DNA from: Megalonaias nervosa | Taxonomy: Eukaryota > Mollusca > Bivalvia > Unionida > Unionidae | Direction of reading: 5' to 3' | Assembly (NCBI GenBank): GCA_016617855.1 | Contig: JAECUM010033842.1 | Coordinates: forward strand, 84,702-148,701 | DNA: 64,000 bases | Shown: positions 13,932-29,700 of the stretch, piece by piece | Position numbering within the stretch: position 1 is the stretch's first letter | Layout of the letters: every line of letters begins with the position of its first letter | Program-made: the position numbers and the translations under genes | The notes under the pieces: model-generated | The model's input: only the letters and a program-made list of their open reading frames with translations | What the model was told of the DNA's origin: nothing | Databases searched by the model: none

Positions 13932-14669
13932 CAGATTCCAGCTCTTCGTGTGTTTTTTTTACCTTATTGCCCCTGTTTAGCTGAAGCTTTTGTCAAAGAG
14001 AGAAAACATTAATAAATTAAATAGTAAATGTAAACTATGAAAATACATACCATATTCCTTCAGGGTTTAAATATTCACAATAGTTATATCCATATAAGAC
14101 TCCATTTAGATTAAATCCCAAGAATGACCATTTCGCATTCTGTCTAATTTTCTTTGCAAGAATAACAACCTCTCCATTTCCAACAAATAAGATTTGTTTT
14201 TTAAAGTGCAGGTACTCTTCCTGTATTTAGGAGGCAATTGTTTTTGATCTTTGCTCATGCTATATGTTACTATAATTGCTGTTAGTCCTATCGGCAAGTT
14301 CAAAAGATGTCACTGGTTGAGAAATTTACATAAGTAACCACCAGGCATTTCCTTTCATTATATGGTACTGTATTCATAATACCCATGGGTAGCCTCATTT
14401 CCCTATTGGTAGCCTCACTAATCTGATCTGGTCTGCCGAATCTTTACCTCAAGCAGGTGTTAGCTTAAGAAAACCTGACTACAGCTGTAGCATATTTAAT
14501 TAGCAGGTAAATTCCACTACAAAGCCACGTAATTCTTGGACAATGGAAGTGACAATTAAAACTATAAGGAATTGCTTATCTAGTGGTATTAATTGATAAT
14601 GGAATATGGTACTGCACTTCTGCACATAAGATAAGAGACATCAAGTAAGTGAACAATACAGATTACCAT

Positions 14670-14708
<39 letters not shown>

Positions 14709-17700
14709 ATGGGGCATAATTTTTATCTGATCATAAGGTGCAGTAAGAAAATTGTGATGGTATATCTGTCTTTGTCATGGTTATTCATCTTCTAACTTGT
14801 CAATTCTAACACACATATATCAAATTTAAACAATGTATATTACAATGTATATAAGTAATGCATGCTGCTTTAGCGCAATTACATCTGATGTACGTTAATT
14901 TTTATTACTGACCATCATGTAATTGTTTAAAATCCTTCAGTATTTTTTCATACATGATCTCTTCCCCCAAATGAAATATTAATTTACACATTATTTTTGG
15001 TACTTTTGGAGAATTTTTCTCCATATAAAAAATTATGTGACATACGATAATGCAATTCGGATGACAAAATCCACATATAAGTCAATTTGGAGTATAAGAT
15101 GAAGCTAAGATTTTCTGGTCAAAAAGTATTGTCTTACAGGCCAGGAAATACGGTAGTCTACATAAATTATATGCTCATCACAATTTGTGATCAACAGTAT
15201 GTGGATATTGAACAAAGCAAAGAATATATGCAGTTATGAGTGGGCATCTTACCTTTGATGCTTCTATCAAACTGGAGTGCAGCATCATGTTAAACTGGGG
15301 CCTCGGAGGTCGAATATTAGACTTTGGACCAATAGGCTTCTGTCCCCTTCTTGGGAAATAAGGGCCAGTGGTCACTTAAAAGTTTAAAAAAAATGAATTC
15401 ACAAATGACAGTAGTTTTCTTTATATCAAACTGTAAATAAACAATAGGGCTAGGACTCAAGATCCAATGAATGTTGTAAAACTTGTAACCTTGACCCCCA
15501 AAGAGCAAATGTGTATGCTGCAGAATGATTTGTCCTGGCCTCACAATGATTCATGCAAAACAGAACAAGACCCATTGAAGGGTTTAGGAAATGTAAGCAA
15601 ATGAAAAAACGTTTACCAAAACCTATAGTCCAAGTACAATGATTTGTCAACATGCATAGCTCCTGGTGATGACCATATTATGTACTAAGTTTCATTGCAA
15701 TCCACTAAAAACTGACTAGATGCATTAACAAAACTCCACTTCACCCAGTTGGACATCAAAGAAGGAAATAACTCTTACAACAAAGGACCAATGCTCTATT
15801 GTCCAAAAAGAATTTCCAAGAGTTCCAAATATGACCATTTCTCTAACTACTTAGTGTTGAAACTATCAAGGATATTTTTGACTGATAAAATTTTTAAATT
15901 AGCAAATGTGGCAGCCATTATCAGCATCACTTTCGTTTAAGACAAATTACACACCATTTGAGGATTTTGGGTACAAAACCCATATTAATATTACCATCCA
16001 TTCAGGAAAATTAGTGACAAGATTTTCAGTATATTCAATGTGTCAGGAATGTTTGAGGTCAGATTAGCATCACTTTCATCAGGACCAATTACATATCATA
16101 ATTAGTCTTCAGGTGAAAAACCAATGTCAATATGGCTTTCGAATTAGGAGTAGCAATTAGCAATAACAAGATTTGCAAGATGGCTGTCATGATGGCCATA
16201 CTGGATGACAGATCCGCACCATTTACCTTTAGTAACAACCAGACATAATAAGCAGTCTTTTGGCGAAAACCCATTTTGATATTATGTTCCATTTGGGAAG
16301 AGTAGCGATAAAGATGGCCACATTCAATATCAAGTGTGCACAATTTTATTTCAGACCAACAAGACATGATAATAAATCTTCTAATGAAAATCCATGCTGA
16401 TATAGATTTCTGCTAAGAAGGAGTAAAAATAACAAGAGTTTCATGATTGTTGCTATGGTGGCTATATTAGATGTCAGATTGGCACCATTTTCTTTCAGGA
16501 CGAATTATACATCATAAGAAGTCTTTCATGACAACCCCATGTTCATATGACCATTCATTTAGAGGAAATGAGAATAATGTTATCACATGCTACTGTTCAA
16601 TATGACCCATCAAGACAGTTGTGCCAGATTAAATAATAGTGTCAATGGTACAAAGTCATGGCATGGCTGCATACTAGGGGACCTGATGGCAACTACCAAC
16701 CTTGGATTTGAAACTACAAATCTTGGCATCTGCCACATGTGGGGATCAATCTTAGAGTAGTATAGATGCAAAGTGATCATATTACCATTGCATAACCCAC
16801 ATGTTAAACTAACTCCAAATCTTCCTACTTGGCAATATTCATGCTGATGCAAGCACAGAAATTTCAAAGGATTTGGAAAATTATGATGGTGGTATCCTGC
16901 AGACAGAATAAGTGAATTTATATTTACAGTATGTTGATAAGATGTGATGACTTGGTGGTGCTGTGAACATGGAATACAACTAAAGTGCAAACCTATGTTT
17001 GATATGTGAAAGCTGCACCTAATGCTTTTTAGCTATATATAACCGTAAATCTCACTATGTACCTGTTCTTTTTGCTCAAACACAGTACAGTCAGACCATA
17101 TATGGTACCTTCAGTGTCTCTCATCAATCTATTGTAAATAGCAAGTACAATTTTCTTTTCTCTGGAATTTAAACCAACCAAGTACCAAATGGGACCAATA
17201 TGCTTCTTAATAGTGTTATAGTCAAGTTTTTAAACTGTATACGTTTATGAAGGTACAATTTTTTAAATTTTGCATTTTCAATTTTTGAAAGTTTTTAATT
17301 AAAGTAACAAAAGTCTCTTGAAGGGACTTGTGCTCCACTGGCCTAAATAGATATCATTAGAAGTCTTTAGGTGAAAACCCCATATCAATATGACATACAT
17401 TCATTGTGATTAGCAACAAGATTTTCGAGACAGCTGTTGTGGCAACCATAATGGATGTATCATTAGCATCTTTTTCATTTAGGAATAATTAGTCATCAAG
17501 TGAAGTCAGCTGGTGAAAATCCCATGTTGATATAGCCATCCATTTGGGAGAAACCGAGATAACAACATTCTCAAGATGGCTACCATAGTGACCATATTGT
17601 GGCTCAGTTTGTATTGCTTTCATTTAGGATCAACTGAACACCATAAGAACTCTTCCAATGAAAACTTCTTGTCAAAATGACTTTCCATTTAACATAAATG

Positions 17701-20700
17701 ATGATATTTTCAAGATGGCCACCATGGTGGCCATATTGGATGTCAGATTAGCACCATTTTAAATTAGGACCAAGATATTCCAAGTCCTCTGGTAAACACC
17801 CCAGCTTTTATGACTTTCTCTTTTGGAAGAGTAACAAGAATTTCAACATGGCTGCTATAATGGATATCAGATTCACACCATTTTATTTTACAATTAACCA
17901 GACACTGTAAGTTTCTTGGTGAAATCATAATGCCAATACAACTAGGAATCTGGGAGAAGTTGTGATACTGAGATTTTCAATATGGCCACTATGCTGGCAA
18001 TACTGGGAGTCTCTGCAGCAACCTTTTCATTTAGGACCAATAAAAAAGGTCATAACGATTCCTTTTGTCAAAAACCCATCTTGACATATCCATTCAAGAA
18101 AGTAGTGATAAACCTATTTCAAGTTGGCAACTGTGGTGGTCATACTGGATGTGTTAGTGGAACCATTTCATTCAGGACCAACCATACATCATAAGAAGTC
18201 TCCTGGTGAAAAGCCTATATCAATATATATTTTAGTTAAAAAGGTGTAGTGATCAAAAGATATTCAAGATTGCTATTGTGGTGGCCATACTGGAAATCAG
18301 ATTGGCATGATTTCCACCAAGGAACAAATAGGCATAATAAGAAGTTATGTAGTGAAAACCCCATGCTGATATGGCCATCCATTCAGAAAAAAACAGAGAT
18401 AACAAGCTCTTCAAGACCAACCAGACCATAGGGATGAATGTGTGTGTAAAGTTTCAATGCAATGCTATTAGTAGCTTAGGAGTAACAATAACAAACATGT
18501 GCTAATGGATGTATAAGCCATTAACTCTTCTGGACTATGACCAGTAGAGCTAAAATTGTTTAACTCCTTAAGTTTCTATGAGGCTAAATATGTGTGATTT
18601 CCGATTCTAACACAAAAGTTCTAAATAAACAAAAGATGTGGACATTATTCTCTATATGGTAGCTTTCTGCTTACTTGGTATGTTACTGTCCTGGAATGTG
18701 ATGTGTGCCTGAGTGAGGATTGGGACCATCAATGCCACACAATCACTCTGGTATGTCAGGATCAGCTCCTTCAATAGGTCTGTAAATGGATTCACAATTA
18801 CATGATATACAAGTGTTCATAATACATGAAAGTTATGAAACAAGCTTTAAAATAGAAGAGGAACTTCAAGAAACTTGCTGTGTTTTGGATTCTTATGCAT
18901 ACTGATCACATATTTATGTCTCAACCTTCATATACTGTCCACCTGCACAAAATGGCCAAATTGTAGTCCTGATAGTATCTGTTTTAGGGTAGATTAATTG
19001 TAAATATAATGATATGCCACTGACATATGAATTTTATACTTAATTAGCACTAATTTGAAATTCTATTCATCACAAAACTGAAAATGAAAAACCTTTAGCC
19101 AAAACCTTAAAAAAATTTCTGACTGTGACCATGACCCAAGGCAAAGGGGCAAGCTATTACACTGAGAAAAAATTGTCTTGGGTTCACTATGATTCATCTT
19201 GTCAGTATGAAGAAAATTATTTTTAAAAAAACCGTATCAAACTGCTGTGTTGATGCCGCTGGCAGAAACCTGACTGATCAACAAAAAGAAGTAGTTACAA
19301 AAGTTTTTTTTTACGTTTTTGTAATAGAAACCATATAAGATTGCTGTTCAGCATTATTTGTGAAAACCTGAAAGGTTTCAATATCATGTTTTCTGTCCAG
19401 TTTGGTTTAATTCTACTAAAGGCTTTTAGAAAAGAAGTCAAATAAAAACGTATTGTTTTTTCTAGTAATGTTGCCATAATGGATTGTAAACTGATATCAT
19501 CTGAACAAATATGAAAGACTTTATTGCCAGAATGCCTTTGAAAAACTTTATCAAACTGAGTTGGACAATTTCAGAAATTTTTTTGGAAAATGTCTATTTT
19601 TGGTGGCAGGGGATAGTTTTATTAATTGATCCCTTCAAATTTCTTAAACAAAAGCTATGGTGTGAATTTTTCAGATATTATTGTTTCATAATTAAAGATA
19701 TTGATATATTTTGTAAATGAGATGTTTCAGGCTTGTGTTCTTGAAATTGATGTGAGGCATGTACATCTCCCATAGTTACATCCCAATATGTAGACAGCGA
19801 AATATCAGTAGTCAGCTATGAAGGAAAGCTAGCCACCCATAGCAGAAGACATGTGGATTCAAGTAGAATATCTCAAAAACAGCCTGAATGTCAACTATTC
19901 TGAACTGAATCAAGCTGTTTACTACACAATGTTTCTCAGAATTATCATCTAGGGAAAGGGTTGTGTTTGCACAGTCAGCATTACTTGGTGTCAAAAATGA
20001 CCTTTGGTCTTGATAAAAGCAGGTATAAATTTGGGGCTGGGGTGCACACATCTTTTGCTATGAACTGCCATTGACTTATCAAGTCAGATGAATAATATTC
20101 TTATGCTTTGTTTTAATCTGGCTATCCCCCAAAAATGGGCTTTTTGACTTTACTTGTGTATTTTTTTCAATAAAAAAATCACTTTTTTATATTAGGCACG
20201 TTGATGCAGCATTAATATTGTGCATAAAAATTGTCCGCTGTACCTCTTATAAAAAGCGGCCATATCCAAAAGTTGATAAGCATCATTTATCTGAAAGGTT
20301 TTCCTGTTAAGATGCTTTCTATCAAATGTGGTCAAGATCTGTTGACTGTCTTTGAAGCAGAATTCACTTAAATGTTTGTGTATTTTAAGTAATACTAGTG
20401 AATTAGCATCATCTGAATACAGCTGGAAGGATTCATGCCAGGATGCAGCGAAATTTGTTGAATTATGAAGGGTAATTTTTTAAATCTGTGTACTGAGAAT
20501 ACAGATGGCATTGGCGGTTCTGGTAATACTACATTAAACAGGATCAAGGATATGTACATATCTTGAGAGATATGGATAACAATGTTTCTTTTTTATGATC
20601 ATAAGCAAATAATAATACCACTCTAAATATATCTTAAGTATCAATGTATCAATGTTTTAGGTCTTTTCTTCCATTTATCTCTTAAGAATTGATTTAAAAA

Positions 20701-23700
20701 ATGTCTTAAAATATTTTGTGAAATATTTTAAGCAGTTATCATTAATGAGCTTTCTCTACTGACATGTTCTAAAAAGGACATACTAAAAACACAAACTAAT
20801 TTTAGTAACAGATTGTAAATATCATGCCACAGACTTTGAGGGATAAAATCCCTCCACGTATAAAAGGAAGACGTTCAGAGATTATTCAATCTTTAACAAC
20901 AGCAGTCAAAATTAATAGCCGATCAGCATCATTTTAAAAAAGCTGAAAGGCCTTCATGCATGAATGCTTTCCATCAGATTTGGTCAAATTTTGCAGCACA
21001 GTTTTTGAGAAGTTATTTAAAGGCTGGGGTTTTTTTGGTAATGGTGACCATTATTGATGGTGGATTGGCATAATTTGATAGACCCTTGTTAACAGGATGC
21101 TGTCAAATTTGGTCAAATTATGGATGGCAGTTTTTAACAGCTTGTCATTAAAAGTTTTTCTATTATTAGTAACAATGGCCACATCTAAAGGCAGATTGGC
21201 ATTGTTAGTACAATTTGAAAGGCCTTTATGCTGACATGCTATTTGACAAATATTGTTGAAGATGAAAATAACAAATGTTCATGGATAAAAATGCAAAATA
21301 AGCACAAAAAAACTGAGTTCAAAGTCAAACTCTATCTTCATTTGGTATCAATTACACCAGTCAAAATAAATTAACAATCTGTTAGAAAATGCTCCCACTC
21401 CAAAATAAAAATGTTACCATATTTTAAAGTAATAGAAACCTGACTGTACCTCTTGCTACCTGTGCCATTAACCTAAATTCAACAGAGAGTGTAGGCATTA
21501 CATGAAATAACCAATTCCTACCTCTAGTAAGTACAACATAGCAAACCACTGTCATCTAATAAAAAGATATTGATATCATGTGTAATAAGGAACTTTAAAT
21601 AAAGGTTTACATGAGTCAAATTCTATTAATGGAAATTATTGACAATTACTGAAAATACCATATTTATGTCTTGCTGGATGCATGCATAAATCTTACAGCT
21701 ACTGTTAAATGAATAAACTTTCTTTTTTCAACAAGAAAAAAAGAGCTGCAAATCTGCAGCTATTTTGTTACCTATGCAGTTAAGCCTAATTTCTTGTGAG
21801 GTGTAGGAATTGAGAAGAGTCAGAAGTTTTTTCACCAACTCCATCCATTCCTTCCAAGTGATCAAACACATCTTTAACTCTGCCATCTGAGCACCTGAAA
21901 AAAAAACAACAGACTTGGTCTTTAAAGGCTCAATAATACACTCAACATAAGAATGACTGATGAAGTATACAATCATACATTATGATAAAAAAATGCAGTT
22001 AAACCTCAAAAGGATAAGGCATGATAAGGGCTCATATTGGTCCATTCATAAATTACAACAAAATTTTCATAAGTAATCAAAATATATGTATTCACTAGAC
22101 ATCATGTATAATTTGTCTATGGATTAATGCTCGTCAAAATACCTGCCCTCAAATCTCATTACAGGTATGCCCTTAATTCACTTGGCATACAAATAATGAC
22201 ATTGCACAACACAAATGCACAAGTGGGCCTGAGATTGATCACCTGAATAACATCTCCCTTACAGTCAAATGCAGAAGTAGTTAGCCAGGTAATCAGAGTG
22301 AGTAGGATGCTTTCTGTAGAAATTCCAATGCTGTTGTTAAGAAAACAACTGTTTCAAAGATTCTCTATTGTTTGTATCTTATCCTTATTCCATGGCACAT
22401 TGACATCATTTGTCCAATATTGAAAGACTATACTTTATGCCAGGACGCTTTCTGTCAAAATTGGTCTAATTCTGTTACAAAACTTTATTTTAAAAAAGTT
22501 ATCTAAATTTTTCTATTTTAGTAATGGTTTCCATATTTGACATTGGATAAGCATCACAAGTTTTAAAACCCTTATACTTGCACTGCATTATGTGAAATCT
22601 GGTGAAATTCTGCAGGGTGGTTTTTTTTAGAAAGAGTTGCTTCAAGGGTTTTCTTTTTGTAGTAACAGTGGCCATACTTGATTGCAGTTTTGAATCATTT
22701 ATAAGGACTTGAAATCTCCACTTGACAAAAGTTTTTTGTGAATCAGCAGCATTTTTTTTATAGCTTCAAAGGTTTTCATGATGGGATGATTCCTGTCAAA
22801 TTTGGTCCGATTCTGTTTGAGACAACCAAAATTTTTGTTATGGGGTACAGAAGTTGCCAACATCCAGCACTAAAATTACGTGAGAATCTATTCTGCCGTT
22901 CACTCAAGCTAGGGCTCAAAACGACTGAACTTCACACAAAAGAGATTGATATTTTAACACTAGGGTGATAGTTTATCAAAACTACAGAACAGGGATAAAG
23001 TCAGGGTTCATTAACAGAATCAGAAGTGTGAACTATGTAGAATTTGTTTCTAACATTACTATTTGTGACCACTTAAAGTCCTTTAAACTAAAACTACCAT
23101 ATATACCCATACCACTTGCCTTAATTATAGTCTATATTTATGCAATAACTTGGAGAAAAATGTTAGACATTAATATGATGGCAAGTCACCTTATCAAAAC
23201 AATATCTAGTTACAAATAAGGCTACAATCTTTACCAACATTTCTAAACATGTATATAACAACAAAATTATGCCATTTAATAGAACTGATCTCAAACTCAA
23301 CCTTTCTGCCAACCTTCACAATAAGTTTACCCCTGATAGCTATTATTTGTAATCCATGAACAATTGGCATGCTGCACCTCAATCAACTTGCAATTGCTCC
23401 ACATCTTTTACCTCTTATTATGACATGCCTTTGTTTAATATATATGACAGTTTAGGTAACACATCCTAGGGTTATCCTAATATTGTTTCAAACAGTTAAA
23501 TATATGTACATGATGAAAAATCAATAATGGAACCAGACATAATGCCTGGATATGTGCATGGGATGCTTTTGTTAAGATCTACAGTGGCAAAGAAGTGTGC
23601 AGTGGCATATAAACTTGAATCTGCATTTCTTGTAAATAAAATATTAATCTTTTCTCTAAAAGAACATTTTTCAAAGGCAAATAACAGATTAAAGAATTTT

Positions 23701-26700
23701 TTCAACTAGATCACTAAATCAATCTAATGTGTAATGTTGACTAATGCATGGTACAACCAATTTTCATCAAATTTCACTTTTTCCTCGAGATGCTATATTC
23801 TGTGTGAAAACTATCAATACTTTAATAAAGAATTAACAGAAGAAATCGTACTAGATGTACAAATATATAATTTATTTGGAATTGGTAGTTCCTGCATCAT
23901 ATGACAAGCAAATACATCTTTGTTTACATGGCTACTAGCTTTGTAAACATTGCAGCCTTAATCATGAACTAGTACCATATATACTCACTTATAAATAGAG
24001 TCAAACTGACAATGAGCCTGATCTGCCATAACATAATTGGCCTGCAGAACAAAGTCTATGCTGTTTCTTCTACTGATTACATAAACTGCACAGACCCTGA
24101 TCTGCAGGTGCATTATGCGACAGCAGATCTGGGTCTGTGCAGTTTGCAGTTAGATTTGTCTTATAAGTACATACAGTACTTGATTTTAACTGCCAACATT
24201 GTTCAACAGTGTATGGCAATGTATACTACTCCCAGTCATTTGTCATGACCGAGCTGATCGCATCCAAAATGAGGTTACCAAAGGGAAATATGAAAAAGAA
24301 TAAAACTGAGACTAAAAGAACTTGTGAAACTCACAAGTTACGCATGTTGACCTCTTTATTAGAAATAAATATAAATCAAGTTTAGTTCACTGGAAAAGGG
24401 AAAACAAAGATAATAACTCACATACATAAACACTTTACATCACACATGTTAATCGACCTTATTGAAAATAGGAACTGAAGTGCATGGCTACTTCATCTCC
24501 CTTTGTACACTCTCCAATGGTAAATATAAAAGCCTGCAATCATATATCGGTTTGATGTAACGCTGATGACCACTGATATTATGGTTATCAAAGTGATTCA
24601 TTAACTCTGCCAACTTTCTCAGTATGAAAGACTGCTTTTCCCTTAATCTTTTCCTTTAAAAAGTTTGCAGCTCATTTTGTTTAGGGATCTTCTTGATCAC
24701 AAGTTCAGGAAATTGTCAGTTGTTTTTACTGTTGCCTAATGACAACAACCAAAGTTAATCCACCTAATAATTATGGTAATCAACGAGGTTTCACTGCCTC
24801 AGGATTTATTAGTCATTCGCTATTGTTTGAATAAAAGTACAACATTCCTTAGTTTATGTTCAAACTTATTAAAAAATATTTGCCTGTCACCTTAAAAAAA
24901 CCCACATTTTCTTGGTGTCCAGATAACTTTGGTAATATTTAAAATTAATATAAATTTTGAAAATATGGTGCCCAGACAACTGAAGGGTCAACTATTTGGG
25001 TTAATTATAGTAACTCCATTGCATTATCAATCTGTCCTCAAGCCCTTCCAGAGCTCAACTCTGTTCAGAGTAAATGTTTGCTGAGCCCTGTTGCAAGTAA
25101 AACTGGATCTTACTCACATTCACTCTTTCCAGCTCAATTATTGTAAACTCATTCGTTCTTTAGGTATCAATTTTCAGTGTTTTGCAAAATTTTACATTTT
25201 TGTCAGCATTGAAAATCACTGACTGGTAAAATGGCTACATAATCCTTGTTCAATGGGTCTAAAATTCCTGTTTGTAGTAAGCATCAAATACACAACAAGT
25301 CATATCTGATGAATTTGGGACTCACAGAACTCATATCTTACCACAACTGTACCAAATTATATTTAAGCTCAACAAGGTATCAACTCACAAGCAAACAGGG
25401 CCAAAGTTGCTGACAGGTGTCACCTACCTTTCTTCTCCATGTGGTACCTGGCCACCTTCAGGCAGTTAAGTATAATGGATAGCAGGTCCACGATGTCTCC
25501 TGTAACGTGGCATGCTGTTGCTTCATGGTACATCACATGCAATGTATGGAATGCCTGTAATCACACATACCATCATTAACAAACCAGTCTATTCTAACTA
25601 ACAATCATATTTTCTTCAGCTAACAGTTATTTTACTAGAAAAAAATGCTCATGGTTAAAAACAAAAGAACTACAAAAATTAAAATACTCAACTTGATCAA
25701 AAGAAAATACAGACGGGAGTGATTTTCTGTACAGAGATGATCAGAAAGTAAATCAGTTTTTCCAGTAGTTGGGTTTATCCCAAGTTTTTGGAGGAACAAT
25801 TTGTATTGGAGTCATAAAACTTGACTGCATGTCAATTTTGTGGATAATTACATTCACAATTTTAACATTTATAAGAATTAGAACACCAATTTCAATATTT
25901 AAAAAATGTTTACATACAAAATCTTGTATTCAGGATTGTATCTTTTCACAGCATCAAATTTAAAATTGAACATTCAAGTTGCTGCAACAGCTTCAGGGAC
26001 TGTTAGTATTGCAAATAAATCCAACCTATTCAGGCAGAAAATTTCATACACAACTCCAATAAAATATGCACAAGACTTCCAATTTTGCACATTCTTAAAA
26101 AGAATTTTTAACAGGCAAGAAAACTCATATCCTCAGTCATGGAGATTTCAAAGTAACTGTAGGCATTATTTACCTCTGTTAGTATTGGAAGTCCCCTGTT
26201 TGTGACTAGAATGATACGATCTTCAGCCGTCTCAACCAAAATCTTAAATGCACTAAAAAAAAGGTGAGATCTATAATGTAACATATGAATGAAGAATTAA
26301 TCATTATTAGTAAATCAAGACATGGATAAAACTTTGTCAGCATCAGCACCACAGAGCAAAATTCTGCAAACTTTTTTTGGAACAATATTTTTCAAGATCT
26401 GCCCTATTTAAGGCAAGACACCTGGTTTCATCAAAACTTGTTATTCTGCAGAACTTAATGCTTGCCTTTGGAACTATTTCCACATGTACATATCTTCTTT
26501 CTGCTGTAGAGAATCAAATTTAAAAAAGTAATATTAAAACAGCAAAACTTAAAACAGTTCTTTACCTTGCATGAGGCTGTAAATATGTGACTGCTTGAAA
26601 CTCAAGTCATGTTTCACCTAGACTTTTTACAAACTTTCTTAATGTTTAGTCCAAAAAAATTTCTTAATGTTTAGTCCTAAAAAATGCAATTAAGTACCTG

Positions 26701-29700
26701 TGTAGCATGAACAGTTTAACTTAAGTGACAAGATTTCTTAGCTAACCTTATTAGAGTCTGCCAACAAGATCTGGCATCCATGCTCTGTAGGTATAGCTGC
26801 ACTGTGTTCTTTTTAAAGGCATTAACAGCTTTGATCTCCTCATCTGAGCTGTCAGGATACACTGTGGACATCAGTCGCATCATCCGGAAAAGCTCATCAA
26901 CAGCCTGGTGACAAAAGGACGATAAATTATTGTTGTGTTGATCCGACAACTCCTAAGTAGAGACAAGTTATGATAAGTTTGCCCATAAGCATACCATACA
27001 AACAAGTCAACCAAGTAAAACACTGGGACACTTGGGTCATAATAGGGTGCCCTAAATTATCATCATGTGTCAAAAGTACAAATACATTAGATTATTACAA
27101 ATGATTATATACAAATAAAGATTCAAATAATACTACATCATGTAATGTTAACTCTGATGTTTTCCCACATTCATCTATCTCACCTAAATCACATTCTTGG
27201 CCATTTTCAAGAAAAGAGGTACAGCAAAACTTTGCTAGTTCAAAATGATGTAAAATGTTGTGGGTTTTCAAAGTCACCAATAAAAAAAAACTGTGATGAT
27301 TCACATCATTTAAGAGATGTACTTCAATGTAGTGCTTTATGCAGTACTTTCTTTCTGACCCCGTTATCCACACAAAGCATCATCTTCCAATGCTTGTTTG
27401 CCAAGCATAATAATAGCATTAACAATGCCCTATATGAACAGGAGCACTGTAAGTACCACATTATATACCTGCCAAGTTTAATAGTCCTCATATGTAGGCA
27501 TTTGTAGGACATGTTTGATATTGGAAATTATCCAAAAATAAGTCTCAATGACCCCGTCCTTTGGCCAAGGTGTGTGGCCTTTAACCCATAACCTCATGTA
27601 AGAGCCTCTGGACACCTCTACTCCAAAGCACCTTTGGACACCTCTACCCGATTCGCATGGAAGCACATTTTGATGCCTCTACATCATTTCTCATGGAAGT
27701 GCCTTTTGACGCCTGTTGTAAACATCCGTCATTTTGAGTGGGTTTTTATAGTACGGGGAAAACCCTCTATTACTACATTCATTAATGTGAATGACCATTA
27801 CATCAGATCACATGGTTGCTGTTTAAATCTGGTCGTAATCTGCTATTTTTAAAGTAACTGGGTTGTATTCTCCACTCTCCAAAATAGAGGTCATGGATTT
27901 CGTTCTGTACTTTCTTGAGTTTGCATGATTAGAATCACTACTATGAAAGCTTCAATAACTTAAAGGTTCTGATATTGATGTAGGCAACAATTACTTTTTA
28001 TAAATTATCAAATTCAGATGATTTATTGAAGTAGACACAAAGAACTTGTAAGTTTCAAGCATGAGAAATGGCAGCTATGGTTGGTCACATGGCTTCACTG
28101 GCTTGACGGTGAATGAGTTCTCTCAAGATTTTGAAGCGCATAAAAAGATTCTTCCATGAAAATAATTATACAGCTATAACGATCGGATTTTACTCTTAAA
28201 CCTTTCTATACATAATAGATGTGTACCAAAAATGTAAAATGGTTAAAATTGATGTTAAACATAACATATACTACACTGCTTAACAGTTAACAGGAAGGCC
28301 TATGTGTATGGAGTCAAATATGTAACAGGTGTTCTATTTATTGCGCACTGCACTATGTCACTTTGGTACATATATATGAACTGGCTAAAATGCCATACAC
28401 TCTGAGGTAAAGGGTCAACTAAACTTAATGTGTGGAAAGCAAATTTTTTTTATTACGTATGTCCATGACCTCTGATATTTTTTTATGCCAGAATCTACAA
28501 GTTTCTTTATTACCCCAAATGCAAGTCATCCACAAAGTCTGGTCCAGGTATGTGATGCAAAACTAATGTCATTCTGCAGAAACACTTTTTTTTAAAAAAT
28601 TTGTTGCCATGACATTGACTTTTGACCTCAAAACTGACAGTCTTCTTCCTTGCCCCAAACGTAAGCCATTCACAAAGTCTGGTGACTGTTGATAGAAAAC
28701 TCAATATAATGCGCAAAAGCCATTTTCCTTCTTTCAGCCAATGACCTTGACATTTGACCCCTATATGAATAGGCTTCTACCTATCCCCAATTGCAAGCCA
28801 GCCACAAAATTTAGCAACTGTAGATTGTGGAGACTTCAAATTATTTTGCAGAAACCATTTCTTCTTTCTGTCAGTGACCCTGACATGTGACCTTTTTTGA
28901 AACACAAAACTGAATAGCATCTTCTTCACCCTAACTGCAAACCATCCACAAAGTTTGGTAACTATGGATGGTGGACATTTTGTTGAAACATTTTAGACTT
29001 CTTTCCGTCAGTAAACCTTGACCTTTGACCTCCAAATCAATTGGATTCTTCCTTACTACATGTGCAAGCCATCCACAAAGTTCCATAACTAGATGGTGAA
29101 CAACTCAGGTTAAGATGCAGAAACAAAATTTGTAAGAGATGGATGGATGCATGCCATACAAATGAAAGTTATGTACAATATCACAACATAACACTCCAGC
29201 TTAATGCAGCATACAGAAATGTGATATGGAATACCATGTGTATAATAAAGCAAAAGAACATTCTATCTACGATTATATTCTGGATTCATACAGATCTGAA
29301 GAACTGAAATTCAATTAACTTTTCAATGACCAGTTTTCAGTCTTCAATGACAACTCTTTTTATCATATTTTCCACTTCCAGTTGCTAACTTAAATACAAG
29401 GAAAAAGAAAAACAATAAAGAAATAAATAACCAGCTTTGCTGATGCAGAAGAAAGCAATGTCAAAGAATTAGATGACAGTTTTTTTAAATGCTGAATCTA
29501 TAAACACTGACATCAAAACAGAGCACTCGTGTCTTTCCCGACTTCCATGAGTTTTCTTCCATTTGCATGGCTAATGCCCATTTCTGCAATAGCTTTTTTC
29601 TTGCACACTGTGCAAAATACTGTGTTCTGAAGTCATATCTTTTCTCAACCACTTAATGAAGTCTTTGTATTGCACCCAATTATCACTTAACATGCACTTT